Of a stretch of DNA of 18,344 nucleotides, positions 6,894 to 13,377 are shown piece after piece. The position numbers were made by a program, and so were the translations under genes. The stretch covers positions 1 to 18,344 of the forward strand of contig JALTAS010000047.1 in the NCBI GenBank assembly GCA_027058925.1, given 5' to 3'. Positions within the stretch are counted from its first letter, which is position 1, and each line of letters begins with the position of its first letter. The notes beneath the pieces are model-generated. The model saw nothing but the letters and a program-made list of their open reading frames with translations, did not search any database and was not told where the DNA came from. This stretch comes from Persephonella sp. Its GTDB lineage: Bacteria; Aquificota; Aquificia; Aquificales; Hydrogenothermaceae.

Positions 6894-8279
6894 TTACAAG
6901 GAATACTTACGGATTTTTTTTCTGAGTGTTGCCCTGTTAATACCAAGAAGGCTTGCTGTTTTTACCTGATTGTTACCTGTGTATTCAAGGACTGTCTTTA
7001 TTATTGATCTTTCTATAGTCTCTTCAAGATTTTTCAGTCCTCCATTCTTTATTGCAGAAAGAACCTTGTCTCTTATAAAGTCCTCAACTTCCGGTATCTC
7101 TTCAGTTTTTTCATCTGCTTTTTCCTCAAGAAAATCAAGATCAGGAAGGCTCAAAATATTATTTCTGCACAGTATCATTGATCTTACCACAACATTCTCA
7201 AGCTCTCTTATATTTCCTCCCCATCTTTGCTGCTTTAGTTTCCGCAGGTAATCAACAGAGGCCCCTGTGATATTTTTGCTTAATTTTTTGTTGTATTTGT
7301 TTACTATACACTCAACTATGTAAGGAATATCTTCCTTTCTTTCTCTCAGGGGAGGAAGTTTTATATGAACAAGGTTCAGCCTGTAGTATAGATCTTCTCT
7401 GAACTTTCCTTCTTTTATCATCTTTTCAAGATCTCTGTTTGTTGCTGCCATTATCCTGACGTCAACCTTTATCTCTTTTGTTCCGCCTAATCTGTAGAAT
7501 GTTCCTTCCTGAAGAAATCTAAGCAGTTTTGACTGGGCAGAAAGAGGAAGCTCTCCTATCTCATCAAGAAAAAGCGTACCTCTATCTGCGATCTCAAATT
7601 TTCCCGGCTTTGCCTTTTCAGCTCCTGTGAAAGCTCCTTTTTCGTAACCAAAAAGCTCTGATTCTATGAGATTTTCAGGGATCGCAGCACAGTTTATGGC
7701 TATAAAAGGCTTGTCAGCCCTTTTACTTAGCTTCCATATTCCTTTTGCAAGAAGTTCTTTTCCTGTTCCTGTTTCGCCTGTAATAAGAACAGGTATATCT
7801 GTTGGTGCGACTTCGCCGGCCAACTTACAAATCTCTTTAAGCTGTGGGGATGATCCTATTATTGAACAGAGGTACTGGCATATCAGTCCGTTTGATGCTG
7901 AAGAGCTTTTAAAACTGATAATTTTTTCTTCATTCTTTTCTTTTATCGTCAGCTTTTCTTTCAGATTTTTTATTTCATGTTGCGTAAAAGGGTACTCTAT
8001 ATACTCAAAGTAGTTCTTGCTCATTACTCTCATAATAAAGGCTGCAAGGTTTGTCCGAGATATGTTTTTGTTTATCAAAGCGATGGGAAATAAGCCCTTT
8101 TTTACAGGTACAGGAACAATACCGTAATCTTTTATATCTACAAAAATTACCCCTGATTCTATCTTCTCTATATCTTTTGGATTTTCTAACCTGTTTGTAT
8201 TTTTAAAGTATTTTCCTATTTTTTCAAAAATTTCACTATCTTTTGAGAGGATATAAACTCTATCTGGCAAGAAAATCAA
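6894..8279 (-). CDS. Sigma-54 enhancer-binding protein with degenerate receiver domain
   Basis: An NtrC-type activator (461 aa) that would bind upstream enhancer DNA and use ATP to remodel sigma-54 RNA polymerase. The AAA+ domain has Walker A GETGTGK (168-174), the sigma-54-contacting loop GAFTGA (215-220), Walker B TLFLDE (235-240) and arginine fingers in FREDLYYRLNL (293-303). Residues 418-461 form a Fis-type helix-turn-helix ending NQVKTASLLGINRATLRKKI. Residues 7-108 follow receiver-domain spacing: Asp14, possible phosphoacceptor Asp48 in VIFVDIKD, and IEYPF where receivers have the invariant Lys-Pro-Phe. The Lys is Tyr96 and the acidic pair is reduced, so phosphorylation control is doubtful. 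The start is TTG: 8279 or, with GGGGG nine bases upstream, 8270. It lies next to a sigma-54-like promoter and one of two enhancer repeats, making it the leading candidate regulator of the sulfur operons. Confidence 0.93.
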   Translation of the reverse strand: MIFLPDRVYILSKDSEIFEKIGKYFKNTNRLENPKDIEKIESGVIFVDIKDYGIVPVPVKKGLFPIALINKNISRTNLAAFIMRVMSKNYFEYIEYPFTQHEIKNLKEKLTIKEKNEEKIISFKSSSASNGLICQYLCSIIGSSPQLKEICKLAGEVAPTDIPVLITGETGTGKELLAKGIWKLSKRADKPFIAINCAAIPENLIESELFGYEKGAFTGAEKAKPGKFEIADRGTLFLDEIGELPLSAQSKLLRFLQEGTFYRLGGTKEIKVDVRIMAATNRDLEKMIKEGKFREDLYYRLNLVHIKLPPLRERKEDIPYIVECIVNKYNKKLSKNITGASVDYLRKLKQQRWGGNIRELENVVVRSMILCRNNILSLPDLDFLEEKADEKTEEIPEVEDFIRDKVLSAIKNGGLKNLEETIERSIIKTVLEYTGNNQVKTASLLGINRATLRKKIRKYSL

Positions 8280-8287
8280 CCCCCACT

Positions 8288-8308
8288 CATATTTTTACTA
8301 AAAATATG
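8288..8308. promoter_or_regulatory. 21-bp palindrome upstream of the activator gene
   Basis: Perfect 9-bp arms CATATTTTT (8288-8296) and AAAAATATG (8300-8308) flank a 3-bp spacer, 9 bp upstream of the activator's first possible start. It differs from the enhancer repeat of the sulfur operons. It could be an operator, part of the promoter or the T-rich end of the terminator just upstream; its symmetry and place favour an operator, but this is inference. Confidence 0.45.
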
Positions 8309-8309
8309 C

Positions 8310-8333
8310 AAAAATGAGGGATTTTACAATCCC
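8310..8333 (-). terminator. Intrinsic terminator of the thioredoxin-like gene
   Basis: Immediately after the minus-strand TAG at 8336-8334 lies a hairpin with 6-bp arms GGGATT and AATCCC around a 4-base loop (8333-8318), followed on the minus strand by CTCATTTTTGC and a further T-run. The stem is short but sits exactly where a terminator is expected, separating the thioredoxin-like transcript from the activator gene. Confidence 0.6.
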
Positions 8334-8783
8334 CTAAAATAAGTAATCTTTTTCTACCTTTTTATTGTATGCTCCTATCTTTTCTGCCATATAAAGGTAC
8401 CTGTCTGGATCTATCCCTTTTTTGTGGAGTTTTCTTGAGAAATAATTGATAAGATTTGCACATCTGCATGGTTTTGAAAGGTCTGTAAGGCTGTAAAGGA
8501 TTTTTCCTGAAGATGGATCTATGAAGTAAACTCCTTCTTTTTCGGATATTTTAAATCTTTTTACAAAATTTTTTGCATCCTGTGTGGTTATCTGAATTTT
8601 CTTAAAATCAAAACTTTTCTTAATTCTTTTTGCCAGATATCTGTTTTTCATTATCTTGTCATTAATTTTTTTAAGGTGTGGGCTATTTTTGTGGTAAAGG
8701 TAAACAACAAGAAGTTTGTCCTGTGCCATAGATGGAACAGAAAGAAAAATTCCGGCCAGAATCAGTAAAATTATTCTCTTCAT
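8334..8783 (-). CDS. Secreted thioredoxin-fold-like protein without CXXC
   Basis: A 149-aa protein with a signal peptide (1-20, cleavage after SMA-Q). The mature part begins LLVVYLYHKNSPHLKKI (24-40), the strand-helix opening of a thioredoxin fold, but where thioredoxins have CXXC it has NSPH. Later, GVYFIDPSSGKILYSL (84-99) matches the core hairpin of the fold. The only cysteines are Cys106 and Cys108 in a CRC motif. No exact family is recognised. It may be a periplasmic protein that binds a partner, metal or sulfur species through CRC. Its promoter region carries a sigma-54-like element and the same enhancer repeat as the sulfate-assimilation operons, which ties it to sulfur metabolism. AGGAGGT lies before the ATG but within a hairpin (8788-8817). 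Existence of the gene is secure; the fold is probable and the function unknown. Confidence 0.8.
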   Translation of the reverse strand: MKRIILLILAGIFLSVPSMAQDKLLVVYLYHKNSPHLKKINDKIMKNRYLAKRIKKSFDFKKIQITTQDAKNFVKRFKISEKEGVYFIDPSSGKILYSLTDLSKPCRCANLINYFSRKLHKKGIDPDRYLYMAEKIGAYNKKVEKDYLF

Positions 8784-8787
8784 AAGA

Positions 8788-8817
8788 AAGACCTCCTGAG
8801 TTTTTTCAGGAGATCTT
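8788..8817 (-). promoter_or_regulatory. RNA hairpin covering the ribosome binding site of the thioredoxin-like gene
   Basis: On the minus strand the arms AAGATCTCCTGA (8817-8806) and TCAGGAGGTCTT (8799-8788) can form a 12-bp stem with one G-U pair and a 6-base loop. The Shine-Dalgarno AGGAGGT is in the 3' arm, ending nine bases before the ATG. No T-run follows either way, so it is not a terminator. An RNA starting at the predicted sigma-54 start (about 8808) would keep only three bases of the 5' arm and could not form it; a longer upstream transcript would. Confidence 0.6.
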
Positions 8818-8818
8818 A

Positions 8819-8835
8819 TTCAATAGATGTGCCAA
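8819..8835 (-). promoter_or_regulatory. Sigma-54-like promoter of the thioredoxin-like gene
   Basis: The minus strand reads TTGGCACATCTATTGAA. This matches the -24/-12 consensus TGGCACG-N4-TTGC with GG at 8833-8832 and the right 10-base spacing, but the -12 element is GA instead of GC. The start site would be near 8808, giving a 25-nt leader. The one mismatch in the key dinucleotide lowers confidence. The enhancer repeat centred 97 bp upstream raises it. Confidence 0.6.
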
Positions 8836-8883
8836 TTTTAAAGTTGTTGAAAGATAAGGAGCACCTTAAGATATTCCATACTT

Positions 8884-8927
8884 GCTGGTCAAAATTTAGC
8901 CATCCTATTGGTTAAATTTTAATCAGA
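8884..8927. promoter_or_regulatory. Enhancer-type inverted repeat (second copy)
   Basis: Two half-sites face each other: GCTGGTCAAAATTTAG (8884-8899, plus) and TCTGATTAAAATTTAA (8927-8912, minus), 28 bp apart centre to centre. They match the half-sites of the repeat between the sulfur operons (TCTGRTCAAAAWWTAA). The centre, 8905.5, is about 97 bp upstream of the predicted start at 8808, the same distance as at the sulfur promoters. One arm contains the stop codon of the HAMP gene. The inner part could also fold as a hairpin, so a terminator role cannot be excluded. Confidence 0.7.
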
Positions 8928-9360
8928 GCTCCTCATTTTCAAGTTTTTCAACGATAACTCTAAGGCTCATCCTCATTCTTTCAAAAGATTCCTGAAGATG
9001 CCCTATCTCATCTTCTCTCTCAACAGGAATTTCCTGCTCAAGCTCACCCATTGAGATCTTTTCCATTCTCTCAGATATATCCTGTAGAGGATCTATCACC
9101 TCTTTTTTAAGCAGAAGGTATGTCATAACTATTGGGATTAAGGCTGCCTGAAATGTTAAAAAGCCTAAGAAAAGGGCAAAAGTAAATGGATTTGATTTAG
9201 CATAATTCAGAATGTTTTCAAGGAAGTGATAACTCCCTTCTTTAACGAAGATAAAATAAAAGATAAAGAATGCCAGAAATGATACAATGACAGCACCTGT
9301 GATAGTGATGAAAAGAATTCTGTTGATTATGGATTTCCTTATAAAAGCAGGTCCATTCAT
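8923..9360 (-). CDS. Two-TM membrane protein with a HAMP domain and no output domain
   Basis: The 145-aa protein has two membrane segments (about 15-39 and 60-85) separated by a short outside loop of about 20 residues, then a complete HAMP linker (86-139) with Pro91 and the DEIG motif (117-120). It then ends: there is no kinase, cyclase or methyl-accepting domain. HAMP domains pass signals across the membrane by helix rotation, so this is either a stand-alone signalling adaptor or a partner that dimerises with another receptor. It follows the secreted CXXCH gene by 12 bp and is probably co-transcribed with it, which suggests a split sensor (outside detector plus membrane relay). ATG at 9360 has GGGGGG upstream. 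Its stop codon is embedded in the enhancer repeat. Confidence 0.82.
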   Translation of the reverse strand: MNGPAFIRKSIINRILFITITGAVIVSFLAFFIFYFIFVKEGSYHFLENILNYAKSNPFTFALFLGFLTFQAALIPIVMTYLLLKKEVIDPLQDISERMEKISMGELEQEIPVEREDEIGHLQESFERMRMSLRVIVEKLENEEL

Positions 9361-9372
9361 GATGCCCCCCGT

Positions 9373-9690
9373 TTATTCATTAAGATTTATGACTTCTCTA
9401 CAGGCTTTATCCTTGCTGAAAAACAGGTTTATTTTCTCTTTTTTTCCTTCTGAATTTTCATACTCTATCTCAAAAAAACCGTTTTTAACATCTATCTTCA
9501 GTATTTTTTTTACATCAAATTTTTGCTTCAGAATTGATTGGGCTTCTATGGGAGTCAATGAATGGCAGGCTGCACAGTCTCCTATGCAGCCCAGCATCTG
9601 TTGTTTTTGTTCCTCTCCGCCCATATGATCAAAAGGAAAAGCGAAAACAGCGGAGTAAACAGCAAAAAGTAAAAAAATTGTTTTTTTCAT
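9373..9690 (-). CDS. Small secreted protein with a CXXCH motif
   Basis: A 105-aa protein with a signal peptide (1-17), then GCIGDCAACHSLTPIEAQSIL (34-54). CAACH (39-43) is a potential c-type haem attachment site. C-x-G-D-C-x-x-C-H-S-L-T-x-x-E-A also resembles the N-terminal segment of some DsbC-like proteins in sulfur bacteria. The rest (55-105) is a small strand-rich region with one further Cys97. No Met or His clearly serves as the second axial ligand, though His22 and Met23 are available. It may be a haem-based redox or gas sensor for the HAMP protein encoded 12 bp downstream, or a truncated DsbC-family protein. The family is not settled. A candidate promoter lies in 9691-9758. Confidence 0.78.
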   Translation of the reverse strand: MKKTIFLLFAVYSAVFAFPFDHMGGEEQKQQMLGCIGDCAACHSLTPIEAQSILKQKFDVKKILKIDVKNGFFEIEYENSEGKKEKINLFFSKDKACREVINLNE

Positions 9691-9726
9691 TATTTTTAGC
9701 TTCCAATTAAAATAGTAACAATTATT

Positions 9727-9755
9727 ATATATAAACTATAACTCCATCTTTTTCA
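9727..9755 (-). promoter_or_regulatory. Possible housekeeping promoter of the CXXCH-HAMP operon
   Basis: The minus strand has TTGAAA followed, after 17 bases, by TATATA, overlapping a second near-match TATAAT, about 40 bases upstream of the ATG at 9690. The region is A/T-rich, so chance matches are likely. No sigma-54 element or enhancer repeat is present, and no clear terminator for the upstream sulfite reductase gene is visible in these 68 bases. Confidence 0.35.
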
Positions 9756-9758
9756 ATT

Positions 9759-12047
9759 CTATCTTTTTCTAACAACTACAGTATAATAACCGTTCTCTTC
9801 CTGTATATCAATGATTTCATGCCCTTCATCTCTTAAACTCTGTGGTACGCTTCTTATAGACTCTTCCCCATCCAGGGTTATAACAAGAATTGAGCCTACA
9901 TCCATCTCTTTCAGTTTGTACTTTGCCTTGACAAAGTTAAATGGACATTCTACTCCTCTGAGGTCTAAAAACTCTTTTCTTGCTTTTTCTTCCTTTTTCT
10001 CCTTTCTCTTTTCTTCAGTTTCTCTTCTGAGTTTAAGGTATGTTTCCTTACATATGGTGTAAAATTCTTTTGCTGTTTTTACAAGCTCCTGTGGATCTTT
10101 TATCTGCCTGTCAAGAAGCTTTATAAATTTTTCATCAACGAGCTTCCTGCCTATTATCTGTTCACTGAACTTTTCCCTTGCATCTTTTCCTTCAGCTTTT
10201 ACACCAAATGGAATAAGAAGACCTGATGAGATAATATCCACAGCCTTTTCTATATGTACTACTGCATCTTCAGGAAGTCCTCTGTTTATGTGTGTTTCAG
10301 CCTGTTTTATCAATCTTTCACCTTCTTTCAATGCTTCTTCAACCCTGTCTGCAATAATGCCTGCACACTCTCCTGTGCCAAGATCTTCAAGTGAGAACTG
10401 TTTGTCTGATCCCCAGTCAATGTTGTAATCTGTTTTTTTGTAAAACTGTTTAAATCTTTCAAGGAGTTTGTTTATTTCCTCAGGTGTTACTCTCTCAACA
10501 AAATCTTCAAAACTCTCGTCCTGATAACTGTTATCCAGATAAAAGTTAAGAAGCTCCAGTACTGCATCAGGAACATTTTTTGCAGGGATTTTAATGCCTG
10601 TATGTCCGATTTTCTGTTTGTGCAGGGTTCCATTTCCTCCAAGGTGTAGGACATAAGCAGGTATCAGGGTATCCTCAACCTTTATCGCTATTCCGTGAAG
10701 TCCTATTGATGCAACATGGTGGTGTGCACATGCGTTAGGGCATCCGCTTACCTTTATTGTTATGTTCTTCAATTTTCTAACCGTTTCCGGATCTTTAGGT
10801 AGTTTTTCATATATCGCTCTTGACAGATCTCTTGAAGAGGTTATACCCAGACTGCATGTTTCTGATCCGGGACATGATGTAATATCAAGATATGTTGATG
10901 CTCCGTAATCGTTTAGTCCTAAATCTTTGAGAGAGTGATATATCTGATCCAGTATATCTCTGTGAACATTTATTAAAGCAATGTTCTGATCCTGAGTTGT
11001 CCTTATCTGGACAGAGAATTTCCTTGATATTTCTCCTATTTTTCTGAGCTTTCCTGTTGTTATATTTCCGAGGGGAAGCCTTATGAGAACAACAAAAAGA
11101 TCTTTCTGTCTCTGTGGAATCAGGTTTGTTTCTATCCAGATCTCATGCTGGGGATCCGTCCCCTCAGGAAGGCTGTTTTCCTCTTTTTCCTCAATATATA
11201 CGGCATCACACTGGAATTTTTCATATTCTGCCGAGTTTTTCTGAATCTCTTCCTTCAGTAGTCTGAAAAACTCATCTATTCCCAATTTCTGGATTAAAAA
11301 TTTCAGTCTGTTGTGTCTTTTGTTCTTCCTGTCTCCATACCTGTCAAAAATGTCCATAACTGATCTGGTAAACAGAACAAGATCTTCAAGGGCAATAACT
11401 TCTGGATATTCATAAGGGTATTTAGGTCTGTCTCCCAGACCACCCCCAACAAAAGCCCTGAATGCAGGTTTCCCCTGATTTAGTACTGGTAAAAAGCCTA
11501 TATCATTAAAAGGCACCAGAAAACTGTGCTCTTCACAGCAGGCAAAACCTATTTTGAACTTTCTTGGAAGATTCTCATACTTTCCTATGAGCAGTTCAGT
11601 TAGCTTCTGGGCAACCCTGCCAACATCAATTATCTCATATGGACAAACACCTGATAGATAACTTGCTGTTATGTTTCTAAGGGCATTTCCGCAGGCATCT
11701 TTTGTTGTAAGACCTGCTTCATTTATCCTTTTTATTATCTGTGGAACATCTTCTAATTTTACCCAGTGGTACTGGATGTCCTGTCTTGTTGTTATGTGGG
11801 CAACACCGTTTGAGAAGGTATCTCCAATATCTGCTATCTCTTCTATCTGATCAGCAGTTAATATGCCAGCAGGTATTTTAATTCTTACCATATGAAACTC
11901 TTTTTGCCTTTGTCCATAAATACCGTTCACAAGTCTGAAGTTTTTAAAATCGCTTTCAAATGCTTTTCCTTCCTTAAAATCCCTGTATAGCCTGTTAAAC
12001 TCTTCAATATCCTTGATGTAATCCCTGTAAATCCCGTTTTTTATCAT
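9759..12047 (-). CDS. Sulfite reductase (sirohaem, [4Fe-4S]) fused to a TusA domain
   Basis: The 762-aa protein combines a ferredoxin-type sulfite/nitrite reductase with a TusA domain. The reductase (about 1-540) has the two-fold repeat of the family: HITTRQDIQYHWV (84-96) in the first half, QIRTTQDQNIALI (347-359) in the second, and cluster/sirohaem cysteines Cys392, Cys398, Cys436 and Cys440 in SCPGSETC and GCPNAC. Residues 560-692 form a helical region with a charged coil (670-692). From 693 the sequence is TusA-like, FLDLRGVECPFNFVKAKY, with the sulfur-carrying Cys701, ending at 762. By itself the reductase could use nitrite. Its 4-bp ATGA overlap with sat and the divergent APS reductase gene point to six-electron reduction of sulfite to sulfide. 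The attached TusA may accept the sulfur product or deliver substrate; that is inference. Confidence 0.92.
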   Translation of the reverse strand: MIKNGIYRDYIKDIEEFNRLYRDFKEGKAFESDFKNFRLVNGIYGQRQKEFHMVRIKIPAGILTADQIEEIADIGDTFSNGVAHITTRQDIQYHWVKLEDVPQIIKRINEAGLTTKDACGNALRNITASYLSGVCPYEIIDVGRVAQKLTELLIGKYENLPRKFKIGFACCEEHSFLVPFNDIGFLPVLNQGKPAFRAFVGGGLGDRPKYPYEYPEVIALEDLVLFTRSVMDIFDRYGDRKNKRHNRLKFLIQKLGIDEFFRLLKEEIQKNSAEYEKFQCDAVYIEEKEENSLPEGTDPQHEIWIETNLIPQRQKDLFVVLIRLPLGNITTGKLRKIGEISRKFSVQIRTTQDQNIALINVHRDILDQIYHSLKDLGLNDYGASTYLDITSCPGSETCSLGITSSRDLSRAIYEKLPKDPETVRKLKNITIKVSGCPNACAHHHVASIGLHGIAIKVEDTLIPAYVLHLGGNGTLHKQKIGHTGIKIPAKNVPDAVLELLNFYLDNSYQDESFEDFVERVTPEEINKLLERFKQFYKKTDYNIDWGSDKQFSLEDLGTGECAGIIADRVEEALKEGERLIKQAETHINRGLPEDAVVHIEKAVDIISSGLLIPFGVKAEGKDAREKFSEQIIGRKLVDEKFIKLLDRQIKDPQELVKTAKEFYTICKETYLKLRRETEEKRKEKKEEKARKEFLDLRGVECPFNFVKAKYKLKEMDVGSILVITLDGEESIRSVPQSLRDEGHEIIDIQEENGYYTVVVRKR

Positions 12048-13192
12048 CTGTAATCCTCCGTTACTAAATTAAAATTTTTGATTAAAAAGTCGGCAACCTC
12101 CTCCCTGAGCATTTTTGATGGAGGTCTTTTTCCTTCAGATAAAGCTTTTCTTATCTTTGTCATACTGATCTTTGTTATCACCTCTTCAGGATGTGAGCAG
12201 GTGTTTTCTGATACTATCCCTCCGCATCTATCACAGTGGAACACATTGAAAAACTTGACGATCTTAATGCCTATATCAGGTATCTCATCAAATATTTTAT
12301 GGGCAGCAAAAGGATCATAGTAGTCACCTACACCTGCATGATCCCTGCCTACCATAAAATGAGTACATCCGTAATTTTTCCTGACTATCGCATGGAAAAC
12401 AGCTTCCCTTGGACCTGCATATCTCATAGATGTTGACAGTCCTGCTAACACAACCTTCCTGTGGGGATAATAGCTGTTTATCAAAATCTGGTATGCCCTC
12501 AGGATTACCGAGCTATCAAAATCCCCTTCTTTTTTTAGACCTATTATCGGGTGAATAAAAAGTCCATCGGCTATCTCCATGCCTAATCTGTGGAGATACT
12601 CATGGGCCCTGTGGGGTGCATTTCTTGTCTGGAATGCGACAACAGTTTTCCAACCCCTTTCTCTGAATATCTCCCTTGTTTCTTCTGGGTCTAATTCGTA
12701 CTCTTTATTTGGGAAGGAAGGCCTATTCAAGAGTTTTATCTTTCCTCCTATGCTGTAATCACCTTTTGAAAAAAGCCTTTTTACTCCAGGATGGTTCTCA
12801 TCAAGTGTTCCAAAAACTGTGTTTGCGATCTCTTTTTTGTTCAGTTTATAAATGTCAGATATATCCATAACAGCTACAGGACTGTTATCTGTTTTATCCA
12901 CAAGAAGGACTTTTTCACCAACCTTTAAACCGGAAGGATCGTCAATCTGGAGTATTATAGGAATAGACCAAACAACTCCGTTTTTAAGGCTTAAATGACT
13001 GCAGACAGATTTCAGATCCTCGCTGTCCATAAAACCTTCAAGTGGAGAAAAACTTCCTATCGCTATCTTTTCTGCATCTAATGCTTCATCTTTCTCTATA
13101 TATATCCTCTTTAAATTAAGAGAAAGAATAAAATCTTTTTCCTCATTACCTGCTATCCTTTTGATAAGCTTTCCTCCGTGGGGCTGTATCAT
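12044..13192 (-). CDS. sat: ATP sulfurylase (sulfate adenylyltransferase)
   Basis: Sat makes adenosine 5'-phosphosulfate (APS) and PPi from ATP and sulfate. From the ATG at 13192 it is 382 aa with QTRNAPHRAHE (188-198), GLSTSMRYAGPREA (251-264) and GRDHAGVGDYYDPF (282-295), the nucleotide and sulfate binding motifs. FHCDRCGG...TCSH (Cys320, Cys323, Cys332, His334) is the zinc site typical of thermophile enzymes. There is no APS kinase domain. An in-frame TTG at 13237 would extend it by 15 residues, but I reject that: GGAGGT (13204-13199) precedes the 13192 ATG by six bases, and the longer start lies inside the sigma-54 promoter, upstream of the predicted transcript start near 13210. Its stop overlaps the sulfite reductase ATG. 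First gene of the minus-strand sulfur operon. Confidence 0.96.
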   Translation of the reverse strand: MIQPHGGKLIKRIAGNEEKDFILSLNLKRIYIEKDEALDAEKIAIGSFSPLEGFMDSEDLKSVCSHLSLKNGVVWSIPIILQIDDPSGLKVGEKVLLVDKTDNSPVAVMDISDIYKLNKKEIANTVFGTLDENHPGVKRLFSKGDYSIGGKIKLLNRPSFPNKEYELDPEETREIFRERGWKTVVAFQTRNAPHRAHEYLHRLGMEIADGLFIHPIIGLKKEGDFDSSVILRAYQILINSYYPHRKVVLAGLSTSMRYAGPREAVFHAIVRKNYGCTHFMVGRDHAGVGDYYDPFAAHKIFDEIPDIGIKIVKFFNVFHCDRCGGIVSENTCSHPEEVITKISMTKIRKALSEGKRPPSKMLREEVADFLIKNFNLVTEDYR

Positions 13193-13220
13193 TCTGTTAC
13201 CTCCTTTTTTTAGATCATTA

Positions 13221-13237
13221 AGCAATTGGCATGCCAA
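13221..13237 (-). promoter_or_regulatory. Sigma-54 promoter of the sat-sulfite reductase operon
   Basis: The minus strand reads TTGGCATGCCAATTGCT: TGGCAT-G-CCAA-TTGCT against the consensus TGGCACG-N4-TTGCW, with a single difference and exact GG-N10-GC spacing (GG 13235-13234, GC 13223-13222). The start site is near 13210, leaving an 18-nt leader before the sat ATG with its Shine-Dalgarno. The -24 half is also a perfect 12-bp palindrome, TTGGCATGCCAA (13226-13237), which could be chance or a repressor site. Confidence 0.88.
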
Positions 13238-13284
13238 ACTTTAAGTCGCTGATATTTAATAACTTTTTAACCTGTCTGAATCTA

Positions 13285-13327
13285 TCTGATCAAAATATAA
13301 CCTTCAGATGTTTATTTTTTGACCAGA
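13285..13327. promoter_or_regulatory. Shared enhancer inverted repeat between the divergent sulfur operons
   Basis: Half-sites TCTGATCAAAATATAA (13285-13300, plus) and TCTGGTCAAAAAATAA (13327-13312, minus) match at 14 of 16 positions and are 27 bp apart centre to centre. The centre (13306) is 96 bp from the predicted minus start (13210) and 98 bp from the plus start (13404). This is a classical distance for a sigma-54 activator binding site, placed to serve both promoters at once. The same element recurs at 8884-8927. Confidence 0.78.
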
Positions 13328-13377
13328 CTGCCAGCTTTGTTTTTAGATTTTATCTATTTTTCAACAACTTATAAAAA

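Noticed and set aside
8891..8920. Hairpin after the HAMP gene read as a simple intrinsic terminator
   Set aside because: The stem is almost all A/T with only a short T-run, and the same extended motif with the same geometry recurs between the sulfur operons where no gene ends. An enhancer explains both, though a terminator role as well is not excluded.
11854..11868. TGGCATATTAACTGC on the minus strand, a GG-N10-GC match
   Set aside because: It lies inside the sulfite reductase coding region, has a poor -12 half (CTGC) and no enhancer repeat upstream; chance match.
9759..12047. Assimilatory nitrite reductase as the identity of the sirohaem enzyme
   Set aside because: Sequence motifs are shared by both, but the 4-bp overlap with sat, the divergent APS reductase gene and the TusA domain all point to sulfite; no nitrate gene is present.
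13193..13237. A 15-residue N-terminal extension of sat starting at TTG 13237
   Set aside because: It would start upstream of the predicted transcript start (about 13210) and overlaps the sigma-54 promoter; the ATG at 13192 has an ideal GGAGGT at six bases.
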